Below are positions 18,629 through 27,775 of a stretch of DNA of 64,000 nucleotides, in pieces. Each line of letters begins with the position of its first letter. Position 1 is the first letter of the stretch. The notes beneath the pieces were generated by a model. That model worked only from the letters and a program-made list of their open reading frames with translations. It did no database searches and was not told the origin of the DNA. Source of the DNA: Frigoribacterium sp. PhB24 (GTDB taxonomy: Bacteria > Actinomycetota > Actinomycetes > Actinomycetales > Microbacteriaceae). The position numbers and the translations under genes are program-made. The DNA lies in assembly GCF_003755185.1 (NCBI RefSeq), contig NZ_RKIC01000012.1, forward strand, positions 305,820 through 369,819, given 5' to 3'.

Positions 18629-19903
18629 ATGAACCGCGGGACGAATCTGCCGGCGATCGGCGGCTACAACCGGTCGGTCGTGCTCGACGCCATCCGACGA
18701 GAGAGCGCGGGCCTCAGCCGGACCGAGATCGCCGGACGCACCGGGCTCAGCCCCCAGGCCGTGACGAACGTCTCGCGCCGGCTGATCGAGGCGGGCCTGA
18801 TCCGCGAGAGCGGCACCGTCATCAGCGGCCCCGGTAAGCCCCGCACCATGCTGCAGCTCGAGTCGCAGGGACGCTTCGCGGTCGGCGTGCACGTCGACCC
18901 CGCCGTGCTGACCTTCGTGCTGCTCGACCTCGTCGGCACCGTGGTCGCCCACGCACGCGAGCTGACCCCGTCGGCCAGCGAACCCGACGAGGTGGTGGCC
19001 CTGATGGCACGGGCCATCGACGGGCTGGTCGTCACGAGCGGCGTCGACCGCGACCTGCTGCTCGGGGTCGGCATCGCCTCGCCCGGCCCGGTCGACATCG
19101 GGCCCGGCCTCGTGCTCGACCCGCCGATGATGCCGCTCTGGCGGCACGTGCCGTTGCGCCGGGCGCTCAGCGAGGCCACCGGACTGCCGGTCCTGCTCGA
19201 GAAGGACGTCACGGCCTGCGCGGTCGCCGAGCTCTGGCTGAGCGACGGAGGCGCGGGTGACCGCAGCGACTTCGCCTTCGTCTACTACGGCACCGGCTAC
19301 GGCACCGGACTCGTGCTCGGCGGTGACGTGCTGCGTGGGGCCAGCGCGAACGCGGGGGACTCGGGGCACGTGATGGTCGACGACCACGGCCACCGCTGCA
19401 CCTGCGGGCGGATCGGTTGCGTGGGCGAGCTGATCACGCCGCACGCACTCGTGCGCGAGGCCGTCGCCACGGGAGTGCTGGTCGAGGGGGACGTGTCCGA
19501 CGACGCGCTCGCCGAGGCGGCACGCAGCGGGGACGACGTCGACATGCGTCGCATCGACGAGGCGTTCGTCGCCCTGGTCGGAAAGGCCGACGCGGGCGAC
19601 GCCGGGGCGTCGCAGGTGCTGCACGGGGCCGGTCGACACCTGGCCCGGGCCCTGGTGACCATCATCAACCTGCTCGACCTCGACGAGGTCGTCTTCGGCG
19701 GGCCGTTCTGGGCGCCCCTGTCGCGGCACGTCCTCGCGGTGCTGCCGGCCGCGCTCCGCGACGACCCGGCGCTGATCCCGAAGCACCCGATCCGGCTGGT
19801 CGAGTCGTCGATCGGTATCGACGTGGCGGCCGTCGGAGCGGCCTGCCTGGTGCTCGACCAGACGTTCTCGCCGCGACCGTCCGCCCTGCTGATCCGGGCC
19901 TGA
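18629..19903 (+). CDS. ROK-family transcriptional regulator of the mannoside-import operon
   Basis: About 424 residues. An N-terminal winged helix-turn-helix (RTEIAGRTGLSPQAVTNVSRRLIEAGLI) is followed by a ROK sugar-kinase fold (GIASPGPVDIGPGLVLD). The usual zinc motif CxCGxxGCxE is altered to CTCGRIGCVGE, and the GE-GH catalytic region reads GDSGH with Asp for Glu, so kinase activity is unlikely. It sits directly upstream of the sugar ABC operon at 20.1-26.5 kb and is probably its repressor. The ATG at 18629 is preferred: GATGAT ends seven bases upstream and no ribosome site is seen. ATGs at 18617/18620 are alternatives. Confidence 0.85.
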   Translation: MNRGTNLPAIGGYNRSVVLDAIRRESAGLSRTEIAGRTGLSPQAVTNVSRRLIEAGLIRESGTVISGPGKPRTMLQLESQGRFAVGVHVDPAVLTFVLLDLVGTVVAHARELTPSASEPDEVVALMARAIDGLVVTSGVDRDLLLGVGIASPGPVDIGPGLVLDPPMMPLWRHVPLRRALSEATGLPVLLEKDVTACAVAELWLSDGGAGDRSDFAFVYYGTGYGTGLVLGGDVLRGASANAGDSGHVMVDDHGHRCTCGRIGCVGELITPHALVREAVATGVLVEGDVSDDALAEAARSGDDVDMRRIDEAFVALVGKADAGDAGASQVLHGAGRHLARALVTIINLLDLDEVVFGGPFWAPLSRHVLAVLPAALRDDPALIPKHPIRLVESSIGIDVAAVGAACLVLDQTFSPRPSALLIRA

Positions 19904-19987
19904 CGGGGCCGACCCGCGCCTCCTGCGGTTCTCGACCCGCGCCTCCCCGGCCGTCGCGTCGTTACCGGACCGTTGCGCGCCGGGATC

Positions 19988-20018
19988 TTGACACGAGTTA
20001 CTCCATACGATGTAGTAA
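19988..20018 (+). promoter_or_regulatory. Promoter with overlapping inverted repeat upstream of sugar ABC operon
   Basis: TTGACA (19988-19993), 17 bases, then TGTAGT (20011-20016). The inverted repeat TTACT (19998-20002) and AGTAA (20014-20018) straddles the spacer and the -10 box, a position where a bound repressor blocks polymerase. The ROK regulator just upstream is the obvious candidate. The region is conspicuously AT-rich for this genome. The gap from 19904 also holds CGCGCCTCCT at 19915. Confidence 0.65.
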
Positions 20019-20076
20019 TCGCATCGCGGTCGGGCAGAGCAGCCCGGCGTCGACGCGGATGGAGCAAAGGAGCACC

Positions 20077-21465
20077 ATGTCACGCACGTTCACCTCGGCC
20101 CGGGGGCGCAGTCGCGCACTGGCCGTCGCCGCCGCGGCGGTCGCCACGGCCCTGCTGGCCTCGGGATGCTCGGGGGGTGCCGGCAGCGGCGACTCCGACA
20201 CCATCAAGGTCGCCTACCAGAAGTTCGGCACGTTCACGCAGATGGACGCCCACATGAAAGAGACCGCCAAGACCTTCGAGGCCGCCAACCCCGGCATGAA
20301 GGTCGAGTTCGTGCCCATCGCGGCGCAGAACGACGACTATTTCACCAAGCTCGCGCTGATGAACCGATCGGCCGCCACGGCGCCCGACGTCATGTACGAG
20401 GACACCTTCAAGGTGAAGAGCGACGCCGCGGCCGGCTACCTGCTGCCGCTCGACGAGTACACCGACGCCTGGGACGACTGGGACCAGTTCTTCGACAACG
20501 CGAAGCAGGCCGGCGTCGGCGAGGACGGCAAGACGTACGGCATCCCGATGGGCACCGACACGCGGGCCCTCTGGTACAACAAGGACCTCTTCGCCCAGGC
20601 TGGCCTGCCCGTTCCGTGGCAGCCGGCGACCTGGCAGGACGTGCTCGACGCGGCCGAGACGGTCAAGGCGAAGGTGCCCGACGTGGTGCCGCTCAACGTC
20701 TACTCGGGCAAGCCGCAGGGCGAGGGCGCGACCATGCAGGGCTTCGAGATGCTGCTCTACGGCACGCCGACCGGGACCCTCTACGACGACGAGACCGGCA
20801 AGTGGCTCACCGACTCGCAGGGGTTCGTGGACTCGCTCGGCTTCATCCAGGACGTCTACCAGGGCGGCATCGGGCCCAAGCCCGAGGAGGCGCTGGACAC
20901 CAACATCGCCACGATCGTCGGTGGTGAATGGCTCCCGCAGGGAAAGCTCGCGATCGCCCTCGACGGCTCGTGGATGAGCGGCACCTGGCTCGAGACCGGC
21001 ACCAACCCGTGGCCCGAGTGGAACGACGTGATGGGCCAGGCGCCCATGCCCACGCAGGACGGTGCGAAGCCCGGTGCGACGAGCATGTCGGGCGGCTGGA
21101 CGTTGGCCGTCGGCGCGAAGACGAAGAACCCCGACAAGGCGTTCGAGTTCATCGCCGACGCCCTCGACAAGGACGGCTCGCAGAGCTACGACATCGCGGC
21201 CAGCCAGATCGCGGTGCGCAGCGACGTCGCCGAGGACCCCGAGTACGTCAGCAGCAACCCGACCTTCGAGTTCTTCTCGTCGATCGTGCCGGTGACGCAC
21301 TTCCGCCCGGCGACCACCGACTACAGCCGTATCTCGAACGAGATCACCGTCGCGATGGAGGCCGTCATGACCGGTCAGCAGACCCCCGAGGAGGCGGCGG
21401 CCGCGTTCGACGACCAGCTCGTCGGGATCGTCGGCGAGGACCAGACGCAGAAGGCGAAGGACTAG
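20077..21465 (+). CDS. Sugar ABC transporter, solute-binding lipoprotein (system 1)
   Basis: A 462-residue family-1-type extracellular binding protein. The signal peptide ends in the lipobox LLASGC (Cys about residue 31), so it is lipid-anchored. IKVAYQKFGTFTQMDAHMKETAKTFEAANPGMKVEFVP (in pieces) and GIPMGTDTRALWYNKDLF are typical of carbohydrate binders. AAAGGAG precedes the ATG at 20077; an in-frame ATG at 20059 has no ribosome site. First gene of an operon with two permeases and an alpha-mannosidase, which suggests a mannose-containing oligosaccharide ligand. Confidence 0.92.
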   Translation: MSRTFTSARGRSRALAVAAAAVATALLASGCSGGAGSGDSDTIKVAYQKFGTFTQMDAHMKETAKTFEAANPGMKVEFVPIAAQNDDYFTKLALMNRSAATAPDVMYEDTFKVKSDAAAGYLLPLDEYTDAWDDWDQFFDNAKQAGVGEDGKTYGIPMGTDTRALWYNKDLFAQAGLPVPWQPATWQDVLDAAETVKAKVPDVVPLNVYSGKPQGEGATMQGFEMLLYGTPTGTLYDDETGKWLTDSQGFVDSLGFIQDVYQGGIGPKPEEALDTNIATIVGGEWLPQGKLAIALDGSWMSGTWLETGTNPWPEWNDVMGQAPMPTQDGAKPGATSMSGGWTLAVGAKTKNPDKAFEFIADALDKDGSQSYDIAASQIAVRSDVAEDPEYVSSNPTFEFFSSIVPVTHFRPATTDYSRISNEITVAMEAVMTGQQTPEEAAAAFDDQLVGIVGEDQTQKAKD

Positions 21466-21469
21466 CCAC

Positions 21470-22456
21470 ATGGCGACCATCGCCCCCACCCCGGTCGGTC
21501 GCGACAGCGGCCGGCCGGGGGCCTCCGGGCCCGGTCCGGGGCCCCACGGCGAGAAGCCGGGTCGTCGGGCGGGCGCCTCGAAGGCGCGGGCCCTGCGGAC
21601 GGGGGCGCGGACGTTGCCTCTCGTCCCGGCCTTCGTCCTGCTCGCCCTGTTCTTGCTGGGGCCCGTCATCTCGAGCTTCTACGGGTCGTTCACCGACGCC
21701 TCGCTCACCGGTTACGCCGCCGGCGGCTCGGAGTTCATCGGGTTCCGCAACTACACCGAGCTGTTCGCCGACCCGGACTTCCCGAAGTCGGTGCTGCTGA
21801 CGCTCGCCTTCGTCTTCTTCTCGGCCGTGGTCGGTCAGAACGTCGTCGGTCTGGGCCTCGCCCTGCTGATGCGGAACGGCCACAAGGTCGTGCGCTCGAT
21901 CGTCGGCACGTTCGTCATCGCCGCGTGGGTGCTGCCCGAGATCGTCGCCGCCTTCGCCGCGTACGCGTTCTTCAACGACGCGGGCACGCTGAACACCGTC
22001 CTGTCGTGGTTCGGCATCACGGGGGCCAACTGGCTCTACGCGTTGCCGATGCTCTCGGTGATCCTCGCGAACATCTGGCGAGGGGCCGCGTTCTCGATGC
22101 TCGTCTACTCGGCGGCCGTGCAGGAGGTGCCCCCCGAGATCACCGAGTCGGCCGAGGTCGACGGCGCCACCGGTTGGCAACGCCTGGTCTTCATCACGCT
22201 GCCGGTCATCCGACGCAGCATCTCGACCAACCTCATGCTGACCACGTTGCAGACGCTCTCGGTCTTCACGCTGATCTACGTGATGACCGGCGGCGGACCC
22301 GGCACGAACAGCACCACGCTGCCGATCCTGGCCTACCAGGAGGCGTTCCAGTTCTCGCAACTGGGCTTCGGCACGGCCATCGCCACGATCATGCTGCTCG
22401 TCGGTGCGGTCTTCTCGATCATCTACATCAGGGCCCTGAAACCGGAGGTCGACTGA
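21470..22456 (+). CDS. Sugar ABC transporter permease, MalF-type (system 1)
   Basis: A 328-residue membrane protein with a ~45-residue cytoplasmic N-terminus rich in Gly/Pro/Arg and six predicted helices. The EAA loop reads EITESAEVDGATGWQRLVFITLPVI, the coupling helix that docks on the ATPase. It follows the binding protein after four bases and precedes the second permease by two. No ATPase gene lies in this operon. Confidence 0.92.
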   Translation: MATIAPTPVGRDSGRPGASGPGPGPHGEKPGRRAGASKARALRTGARTLPLVPAFVLLALFLLGPVISSFYGSFTDASLTGYAAGGSEFIGFRNYTELFADPDFPKSVLLTLAFVFFSAVVGQNVVGLGLALLMRNGHKVVRSIVGTFVIAAWVLPEIVAAFAAYAFFNDAGTLNTVLSWFGITGANWLYALPMLSVILANIWRGAAFSMLVYSAAVQEVPPEITESAEVDGATGWQRLVFITLPVIRRSISTNLMLTTLQTLSVFTLIYVMTGGGPGTNSTTLPILAYQEAFQFSQLGFGTAIATIMLLVGAVFSIIYIRALKPEVD

Positions 22457-22458
22457 CC

Positions 22459-23295
22459 ATGGCCATGACCTCACCCAGCGGCCGCAGCATGAAGGCCGTC
22501 TCGAACGTCGTGCTGATCGTCATCGCGATCTGCTTCGCCGTTCCGCTCGCCTGGTTGCTGCTGGCGTCCTTCGACCCGTCGGCCACGCTGTCGGCCAAGG
22601 TGCCGTCGCAGTTCACGCTCGACAACTTCACCGCCGTGCTGACACCCGAGATCTCGTTCGTGCCGCTCGCCAACAGCCTCATCGTCTCGGGCGGCTGCGC
22701 CTTGGTGACCGTGGTCGTCGCGATCCTCGCCGCGTACCCGCTCTCGCGGTACCGGATGCGCATCAACAAGCCGTTCCTCTACGGCATCCTGTTCGGCACC
22801 GGCCTGCCGATCACGGCGATGATGGTGCCGGTCTACAGCCTGTTCGTCTCGCTGAACCTGATCGACTCGATCGGCGGCACGGTGTTCTTCCTCGCCGCGA
22901 CCAGCCTGCCGATGGCGATCTGGATGGCGAAGAACTTCATGGACTCGGTGCCGATCTCGCTCGAGGAGGCGGCCTGGACCGACGGGGCCTCGATGTTCTC
23001 CACCCTGACGCGCATCGTCGTGCCGCTCATGCGGCCGGGCATCGCCGTGGTGTTCATCTTCGTGTTCATCCAGGCATGGGGGAACTTCTTCGTGCCCTTC
23101 GTGCTCCTGCTCAGCCCCGACAAGCAGCCCGCGGCCGTGAGCATCTTCAACTTCTTCGGCCAGTACGGCTCGGTGGCCTACGGACAGCTCGCCGCGTTCT
23201 CGATCGTCTACTCGGTGCCCGTCATCGCGTTGTACGTGCTCGTCTCGCGGACCCTCGGCGGTTCGAACGCGCTGGCCGGCGCCGTGAAGGGGTGA
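22459..23295 (+). CDS. Sugar ABC transporter permease, MalG-type (system 1)
   Basis: A 278-residue inner-membrane permease with six helices. SLEEAAWTDGASMFSTLTRIVVPLMRPGI is the EAA coupling loop (SLEEAA-D-G). The C-terminus ALAGAVKG is typical for MalG-like permeases. It must be energised by an ATPase encoded elsewhere (MsiK/MsmK type), because none is present nearby. Confidence 0.92.
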   Translation: MAMTSPSGRSMKAVSNVVLIVIAICFAVPLAWLLLASFDPSATLSAKVPSQFTLDNFTAVLTPEISFVPLANSLIVSGGCALVTVVVAILAAYPLSRYRMRINKPFLYGILFGTGLPITAMMVPVYSLFVSLNLIDSIGGTVFFLAATSLPMAIWMAKNFMDSVPISLEEAAWTDGASMFSTLTRIVVPLMRPGIAVVFIFVFIQAWGNFFVPFVLLLSPDKQPAAVSIFNFFGQYGSVAYGQLAAFSIVYSVPVIALYVLVSRTLGGSNALAGAVKG

Positions 23296-23389
23296 CGCGC
23301 CTCCCCACCAGTGCCCCACACGCCCTCTCGCTCCACAGAACGACCCGCCCCACCGTGCGCCTCGGCGCGCCCGTCAGGAGACTGATCCC

Positions 23390-26300
23390 ATGCACGACAA
23401 CACCGCCCTCGTCGAGGCCCGCATCGACCGTTTCGTCCGCGACCGCATCACACCGGCGGTCTACCGCAGGTCCGTCCCGCTGACGATCACGGCCTGGGAG
23501 GCTCCTGGTGAGCCGGTCCCGTTCGCCGAGGCCGTCTCGCAGACGTACACGCCGTTCTCCGTCGGCTCGCCGTGGAGTCGTCCGTGGGGCACGACGTGGT
23601 TCCACGTCACGGGGACGGTGCCCGACGACCTCGGAACCGACCCGGCGACCGCGCTCGAACTCGTGGTCGACCTGGGCTTCAGCATCCGCCAACCCGGGTT
23701 CCAGGCCGAGGGCCTCGTCTGGCGGCCGGACGGCACGATCGTCAAGGCGATCGAGCCGTACAACGGCTACGTGCCGCTGACGGCGATCGGCGCGGGCGTC
23801 ACCCCGGGCAGCACGATCGACGTCTACGTCGAGGCCGCGTCGAACCCCGACATCGGCGGCGACGACTTCCACGGCGAGACACCGCTGGGCGACCCCGAGA
23901 CCGCGGGCGACGCCCCGATCTACGCCCTGCGCGGCATCGTGCTCGCCGAACGCGACGAGGTGGTCGCCGAGCTCGACCGCGACGTCTGGACGCTGGTCGG
24001 GCTGATGCGCACCCTCGAGCTCACCTCGCCGCGGCGCCACGAGATCCTGCGGGCCCTCGACCGCATGTGCGACGTGGTCGACCACGCCGACGTCGCGGGC
24101 TCGGCCACGGCCGGCCGGGCCGCGCTCGCCGACGTGCTCGCGGCACCGGCGAACGCGAGCGCGCACCGCGTCGTCGCGACCGGTCACGCGCACATCGACT
24201 CGGCCTGGCTCTGGCCCGTCCGAGAGACGCAGCGCAAGGTCGCCCGCACCTTCTCGAACGTCGTCGCGCTGATGGACGACGACCCCGATTTCGTGTTCGC
24301 CGCCTCCAGCGCGCAGCAGTACGCCTGGTTGAAGGAGCGCTACCCCGAGCTGTTCGACCGGGTGAAGCAGAAGGTCGCCGAGGGCCGGTTCGTGCCCGTC
24401 GGCGGCATGTGGGTCGAGTCCGACACCAACATGCCGGGCGGTGAGGCGCTCGCCCGTCAGTTCGTCGCGGGAAAGGGGTTCTTCCTCCGCGAGTTCGGCG
24501 TCGACGCCGACGAGGTCTGGCTGCCCGACTCGTTCGGGTACACCGGGGCCATGCCGCAGATCGCCCGTGCGGCCGGCGCCAGCTCGTTCTTCACGCAGAA
24601 GGAGTCCTGGAACGAGACGAACCGCATGCCGCACCACACCTTCCTCTGGGAGGGCATCGACGGCAGCCGCGTGTTCACGCACTTCCCGCCCGTCGACACG
24701 TACAACTCCGACCTCTCGCCGGCCGAACTCGCCCACGCCGAGCGCGGCTACGCCGAGAAGGGCTTCTCCAACGTCTCGATCGTCCCGTTCGGCTGGGGTG
24801 ACGGCGGCGGGGGACCGACCCGCGAGATGATGGCGGCCGCGCGTCGGGCCGGTGACCTCGAGGGCTCGCCGCGCGTGACCGTCGGCACCCCCGCCTCCTT
24901 CTTCGCCCAGGCACGTGAGGAACTCGCCGACCCGGCCGTCTGGTCGGGCGAGATGTACCTCGAGTTCCACCGCGGCACCTACACGTCGCAGGCCCGCACC
25001 AAGCAGGGCAACCGCCGCAGCGAGCACCTGCTGCGCGAGGCCGAGCTCTGGAGCGCCACGGCGGCCGCACGCGGCCTGCTCGACTACCCCTACGACGAGC
25101 TCGAAGAGATCTGGCACGTCGTGCTGCTGCAGCAGTTCCACGACATCCTGCCCGGGTCGTCGATCGCCTGGGTGCACCACGAGGCCGAGCGGCACTACGC
25201 CCGTGTCGCCGAGCAGCTCGAGGCCGTCATCGGCGCCGCCCAGCGGGCGCTCGCCGGGGCGGGGTCGGCGACGACGACGTTCAACGCCGGGCCGGTGCCG
25301 GCGGCCGGAGTCGACGCGTCGGCCGGTTCGGTCGACGGGCGAGCCCAGGAGGCGGGGGTCGGATCGGTGGCACCGGTCGCCTCCGACGGTGGCTGGGCGA
25401 TCGACAACGGGCTCGTGCGCGCCGTGTTCGACGGTGACGGACTCGTCGCCTCGCTCGTCGACGCCGCGTCGGGGCGTGACCTCGTCGCTCCGGGCACGCG
25501 GCTCGGGCTGCTGCAGCTCTTCCGCGACACACCCAACCAATGGGACGCCTGGGACGTCGACCAGGCCTACAAGAACGTGCGCACCGACCTAGTCGAGGCC
25601 GAGTCGGTCGTCGCCGACGGCGGGGCCCTCGTCGTGACGCGTCGCTTCGGCGGGTCGACCGTCGTGCAGCGGTGGTGGCTGGACGACGGCGAGGCCGAGT
25701 TGCACGTGCAGACCGACGTCGACTGGCACGAGCGGCAGAAGCTGCTGAAACTCGCGTTCCCGCTCGACGTGCACGCCGACCGGGCCGCCTCCGAGGTGCA
25801 GTTCGGCCACGTGCAGCGTCCGACCCACCAGAACACGTCGTGGGACGTCGCCCGGTTCGAGACCGTCGCGCACCGCTGGGTGCACGTCGCCGAGCCCGGT
25901 TTCGGCGTGGCGGTGGCGAACGACGCCACGTACGGCCACGACATCACGCGGAGCACCCGCGACACGGCCGACGGCGGTGACGGCGGCACGACGACGCTCG
26001 TGCGGCAGTCGCTGCTGCGGGCGCCGACCTTCCCCGACCCGCACGCCGACCAGGGGCGGCACGTGCTGCGCTCGTCGGTACGGGTCGCGCCCGACGTGCT
26101 CGACGCGGCGACCGCGGGGTACCGCCTCAACCTGCCCGTCCGACGGGTCGACGGGTCGTCCGGTGCGGCCGTGGCACCCGTCGTGTCGTCGTCGTCTCCC
26201 GCCGTGCTGGTCGAGGCGGTCAAGCTGGCCGAGGACCGATCGGGCGACCTCGTCGTGCGGCTCTACGAGGCACGCGGGGCCCGCGCGGCGACCACCATCA

Positions 26301-26464
26301 CGGTCGACGCCGACAGCGGGTTCGGCGCGGCGTGGCGCACCGACCTGATCGAGCGCGAGCTGGCCGAGGGCACGGCTGGTTCGGGCCGGTGGGCGGCGGG
26401 TTCGGCGGTCGAGTTGACGCTTCGCCCGTTCGAGATCGTGACGCTGCGGGTGGCCCGGGCGTAG
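23390..26464 (+). CDS. Alpha-mannosidase, glycoside hydrolase family 38
   Basis: A 1024-residue enzyme. The family signature GHAHIDSAWLWPVRETQRK (about residues 265-283) holds the zinc-binding HxD. GGMWVESDTNMPGGE (about 339-353) carries the nucleophile Asp. LPDSFGYTGAMPQ and the C-terminal beta domains are also typical. It has no signal peptide, so it acts in the cytoplasm on imported oligosaccharides. It follows the ABC importer genes by 94 bases and probably removes alpha-linked mannose from the imported glycan. A Gly/Ala-rich linker around residues 635-660 contains a partial copy of the recurring motif. Confidence 0.95.
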   Translation: MHDNTALVEARIDRFVRDRITPAVYRRSVPLTITAWEAPGEPVPFAEAVSQTYTPFSVGSPWSRPWGTTWFHVTGTVPDDLGTDPATALELVVDLGFSIRQPGFQAEGLVWRPDGTIVKAIEPYNGYVPLTAIGAGVTPGSTIDVYVEAASNPDIGGDDFHGETPLGDPETAGDAPIYALRGIVLAERDEVVAELDRDVWTLVGLMRTLELTSPRRHEILRALDRMCDVVDHADVAGSATAGRAALADVLAAPANASAHRVVATGHAHIDSAWLWPVRETQRKVARTFSNVVALMDDDPDFVFAASSAQQYAWLKERYPELFDRVKQKVAEGRFVPVGGMWVESDTNMPGGEALARQFVAGKGFFLREFGVDADEVWLPDSFGYTGAMPQIARAAGASSFFTQKESWNETNRMPHHTFLWEGIDGSRVFTHFPPVDTYNSDLSPAELAHAERGYAEKGFSNVSIVPFGWGDGGGGPTREMMAAARRAGDLEGSPRVTVGTPASFFAQAREELADPAVWSGEMYLEFHRGTYTSQARTKQGNRRSEHLLREAELWSATAAARGLLDYPYDELEEIWHVVLLQQFHDILPGSSIAWVHHEAERHYARVAEQLEAVIGAAQRALAGAGSATTTFNAGPVPAAGVDASAGSVDGRAQEAGVGSVAPVASDGGWAIDNGLVRAVFDGDGLVASLVDAASGRDLVAPGTRLGLLQLFRDTPNQWDAWDVDQAYKNVRTDLVEAESVVADGGALVVTRRFGGSTVVQRWWLDDGEAELHVQTDVDWHERQKLLKLAFPLDVHADRAASEVQFGHVQRPTHQNTSWDVARFETVAHRWVHVAEPGFGVAVANDATYGHDITRSTRDTADGGDGGTTTLVRQSLLRAPTFPDPHADQGRHVLRSSVRVAPDVLDAATAGYRLNLPVRRVDGSSGAAVAPVVSSSSPAVLVEAVKLAEDRSGDLVVRLYEARGARAATTITVDADSGFGAAWRTDLIERELAEGTAGSGRWAAGSAVELTLRPFEIVTLRVARA

Positions 26465-26514
26465 CCGCCGGCGTCGATCAGCGCGGGTGGGACGAATCCG
26501 TCACAGCACCACGA

Positions 26515-26575
26515 GATGGGCACGGCGCCAGGTCTTCCCCTGGTGCCGTGCCCATCGCCTGGTGCCGTGCCCATC
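26515..26575. terminator. Convergent terminator hairpin with duplicated 3' arm
   Basis: The 5' arm GATGGGCACGGCGCCAGG (26515-26532) can pair with CCTGGTGCCGTGCCCATC at 26539-26556, and the very same 18 bases recur at 26558-26575. One arm can therefore fold with either of two partners. It separates the mannosidase gene from the convergent ROK kinase. Confidence 0.75.
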
Positions 26576-26626
26576 GCCTGGCGGAGGGGTCGTGGCTGCG
26601 AGCGGCAGGTGTTCCGCACCCATGGG

Positions 26627-27553
26627 TCAGACGGCGGCTGCCGTCACCGTGGCGGGACCCCGGGCGCCGATCGTCGCCGCACCGACGGCCGCCACGGGGA
26701 ACCCCGGTGGCAGCAGCTCGATGCGCGTCGAGAGCTCGAGCGAGGCGAGGAACGCCGACCCGGCCGCCCAGTGGTCGAGCACGCCGGCGACGTCGTCGAG
26801 CAGGGGGCGACCGAGGTTGCTGAGCCCGCCGCCGATCACGACGGAGTCCACGTCGGTCGTCAGGACCAGGAGGCGCACGGCGGCCGCCACCCCCGCCGCG
26901 AGGTCGGCACGAACGCGACCGGCCTCGGGGTCGCCTGCGTCGGCCGCCGCGAACAGCGCCACGGCCGGATGCGCCCCCTCGGTCGGCCAGTGGCGTGCCA
27001 CCGCGGCGCCGGCTGCGACGGTCTCGAGGCACCCGCGCTGACCACACGGGCAGAGTTCACCGCCGGGGTCGACGGGGACGTGACCGATCTCGCCCGAGAC
27101 GCCCCGCGAGCCGCGCCAGAGCTCGCCGTCGACGACGAGGCCGGCGGCGAGACCGGTGCCGAGGTTGAGGTAGCCGACCGACCCCGACAGCGACATCGCG
27201 AGGTACGCGCCGAGGGCGGCGGCGTTGACGTCGTTCTCGACCCGGACCGGCACCCCGAGCCGGGCGTTCAGAGCGGACCCCACCCCGACGTCGTCGAAGC
27301 CGATGTTGACGGCGTGCCGCACGCGCCCCGTGGCGCCGTCGACGAGGCCGGGGATGCCGACGCCGACCGACTCGAAGGCCACGACGTCGACGCCGACCCG
27401 ACCAGCCAGCGAGGTCACGGCCGTGGTCGCGTTCGCGAGCACGGCGTCGGGGCCGAACCCCGTCGGCAGGCGGAGGCGGTGGACGGGGGCACCGGACCCG
27501 TCGACGACGACCGCGTCGATCTTGGTCCCCCCGATGTCGAGGCCGACCCTCAC
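26627..27553 (-). CDS. ROK-family sugar kinase (glucokinase / GlcNAc kinase type)
   Basis: 308 residues without a helix-turn-helix, hence an enzyme. VRVGLDIGGTKIDAVVVDG is the ATP-binding start, VGIPGLVDGATG is the sugar-binding region, VENDVNAAALGAYL follows, and GEIGHVPVDPGGELCPCGQRGCLE includes the catalytic EIGH and the zinc motif CxCGxxGCxE. A GTG start at 27553 gives the normal length, with GGAG five bases upstream. It overlaps a 36-codon upstream ORF by GTGA. Among hexosaminidase, nagB and mannosidase genes it could phosphorylate GlcNAc, glucose, ManNAc or mannose; sequence alone does not decide. Confidence 0.88.
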   Translation of the reverse strand: MRVGLDIGGTKIDAVVVDGSGAPVHRLRLPTGFGPDAVLANATTAVTSLAGRVGVDVVAFESVGVGIPGLVDGATGRVRHAVNIGFDDVGVGSALNARLGVPVRVENDVNAAALGAYLAMSLSGSVGYLNLGTGLAAGLVVDGELWRGSRGVSGEIGHVPVDPGGELCPCGQRGCLETVAAGAAVARHWPTEGAHPAVALFAAADAGDPEAGRVRADLAAGVAAAVRLLVLTTDVDSVVIGGGLSNLGRPLLDDVAGVLDHWAAGSAFLASLELSTRIELLPPGFPVAAVGAATIGARGPATVTAAAV

Positions 27554-27660
27554 GGTCGCTCCGTCGGCTCGACCGCGGAGCCGCCCGCCGGTGGAGCGTC
27601 GGTCGTACCGGCGGGCGACCCGACGAGGGGGGCGACGGGCACGGTGGCGGGCGTGGACAT
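27550..27660 (-). CDS. Leaderless 36-residue upstream ORF coupled to the ROK kinase
   Basis: The ATG at 27660 lies seven bases after a TTTACT -10 box, so transcription would start at or next to it with no 5' leader. The peptide is Pro/Ala/Thr-rich (MSTPATVPVAPLVGSPAGTT and so on). It ends ERP-TGA, and that TGA overlaps the kinase GTG as GTGA, so translation of the kinase is probably coupled to it. No family is recognised. It may only serve to load ribosomes for the kinase. Confidence 0.6.
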   Translation of the reverse strand: MSTPATVPVAPLVGSPAGTTDAPPAGGSAVEPTERP

Positions 27661-27664
27661 GTTT

Positions 27665-27696
27665 GTTAGTAAAGCTTACGAACCTGGCCCCGGCAA
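27665..27696 (-). promoter_or_regulatory. Promoter and palindromic operator of the kinase transcript
   Basis: On the minus strand: -35 TTGCCG (27696-27691), 17 bases, -10 TTTACT (27673-27668). The palindrome GTTAGTAA-AGC-TTACGAAC (27665-27683) covers the -10 box, so a bound repressor would block initiation. It matches the second operator at 27785-27807 in the consensus GTTNGTAA...TTACNAAC. Confidence 0.75.
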
Positions 27697-27775
27697 GAGG
27701 TCGGCCCCGGCGGGCCGCGATGTTTCGGGTGTTGACCGTCGGTGTTTCGTGTGCGTAAACTCGCCGCCACACACC

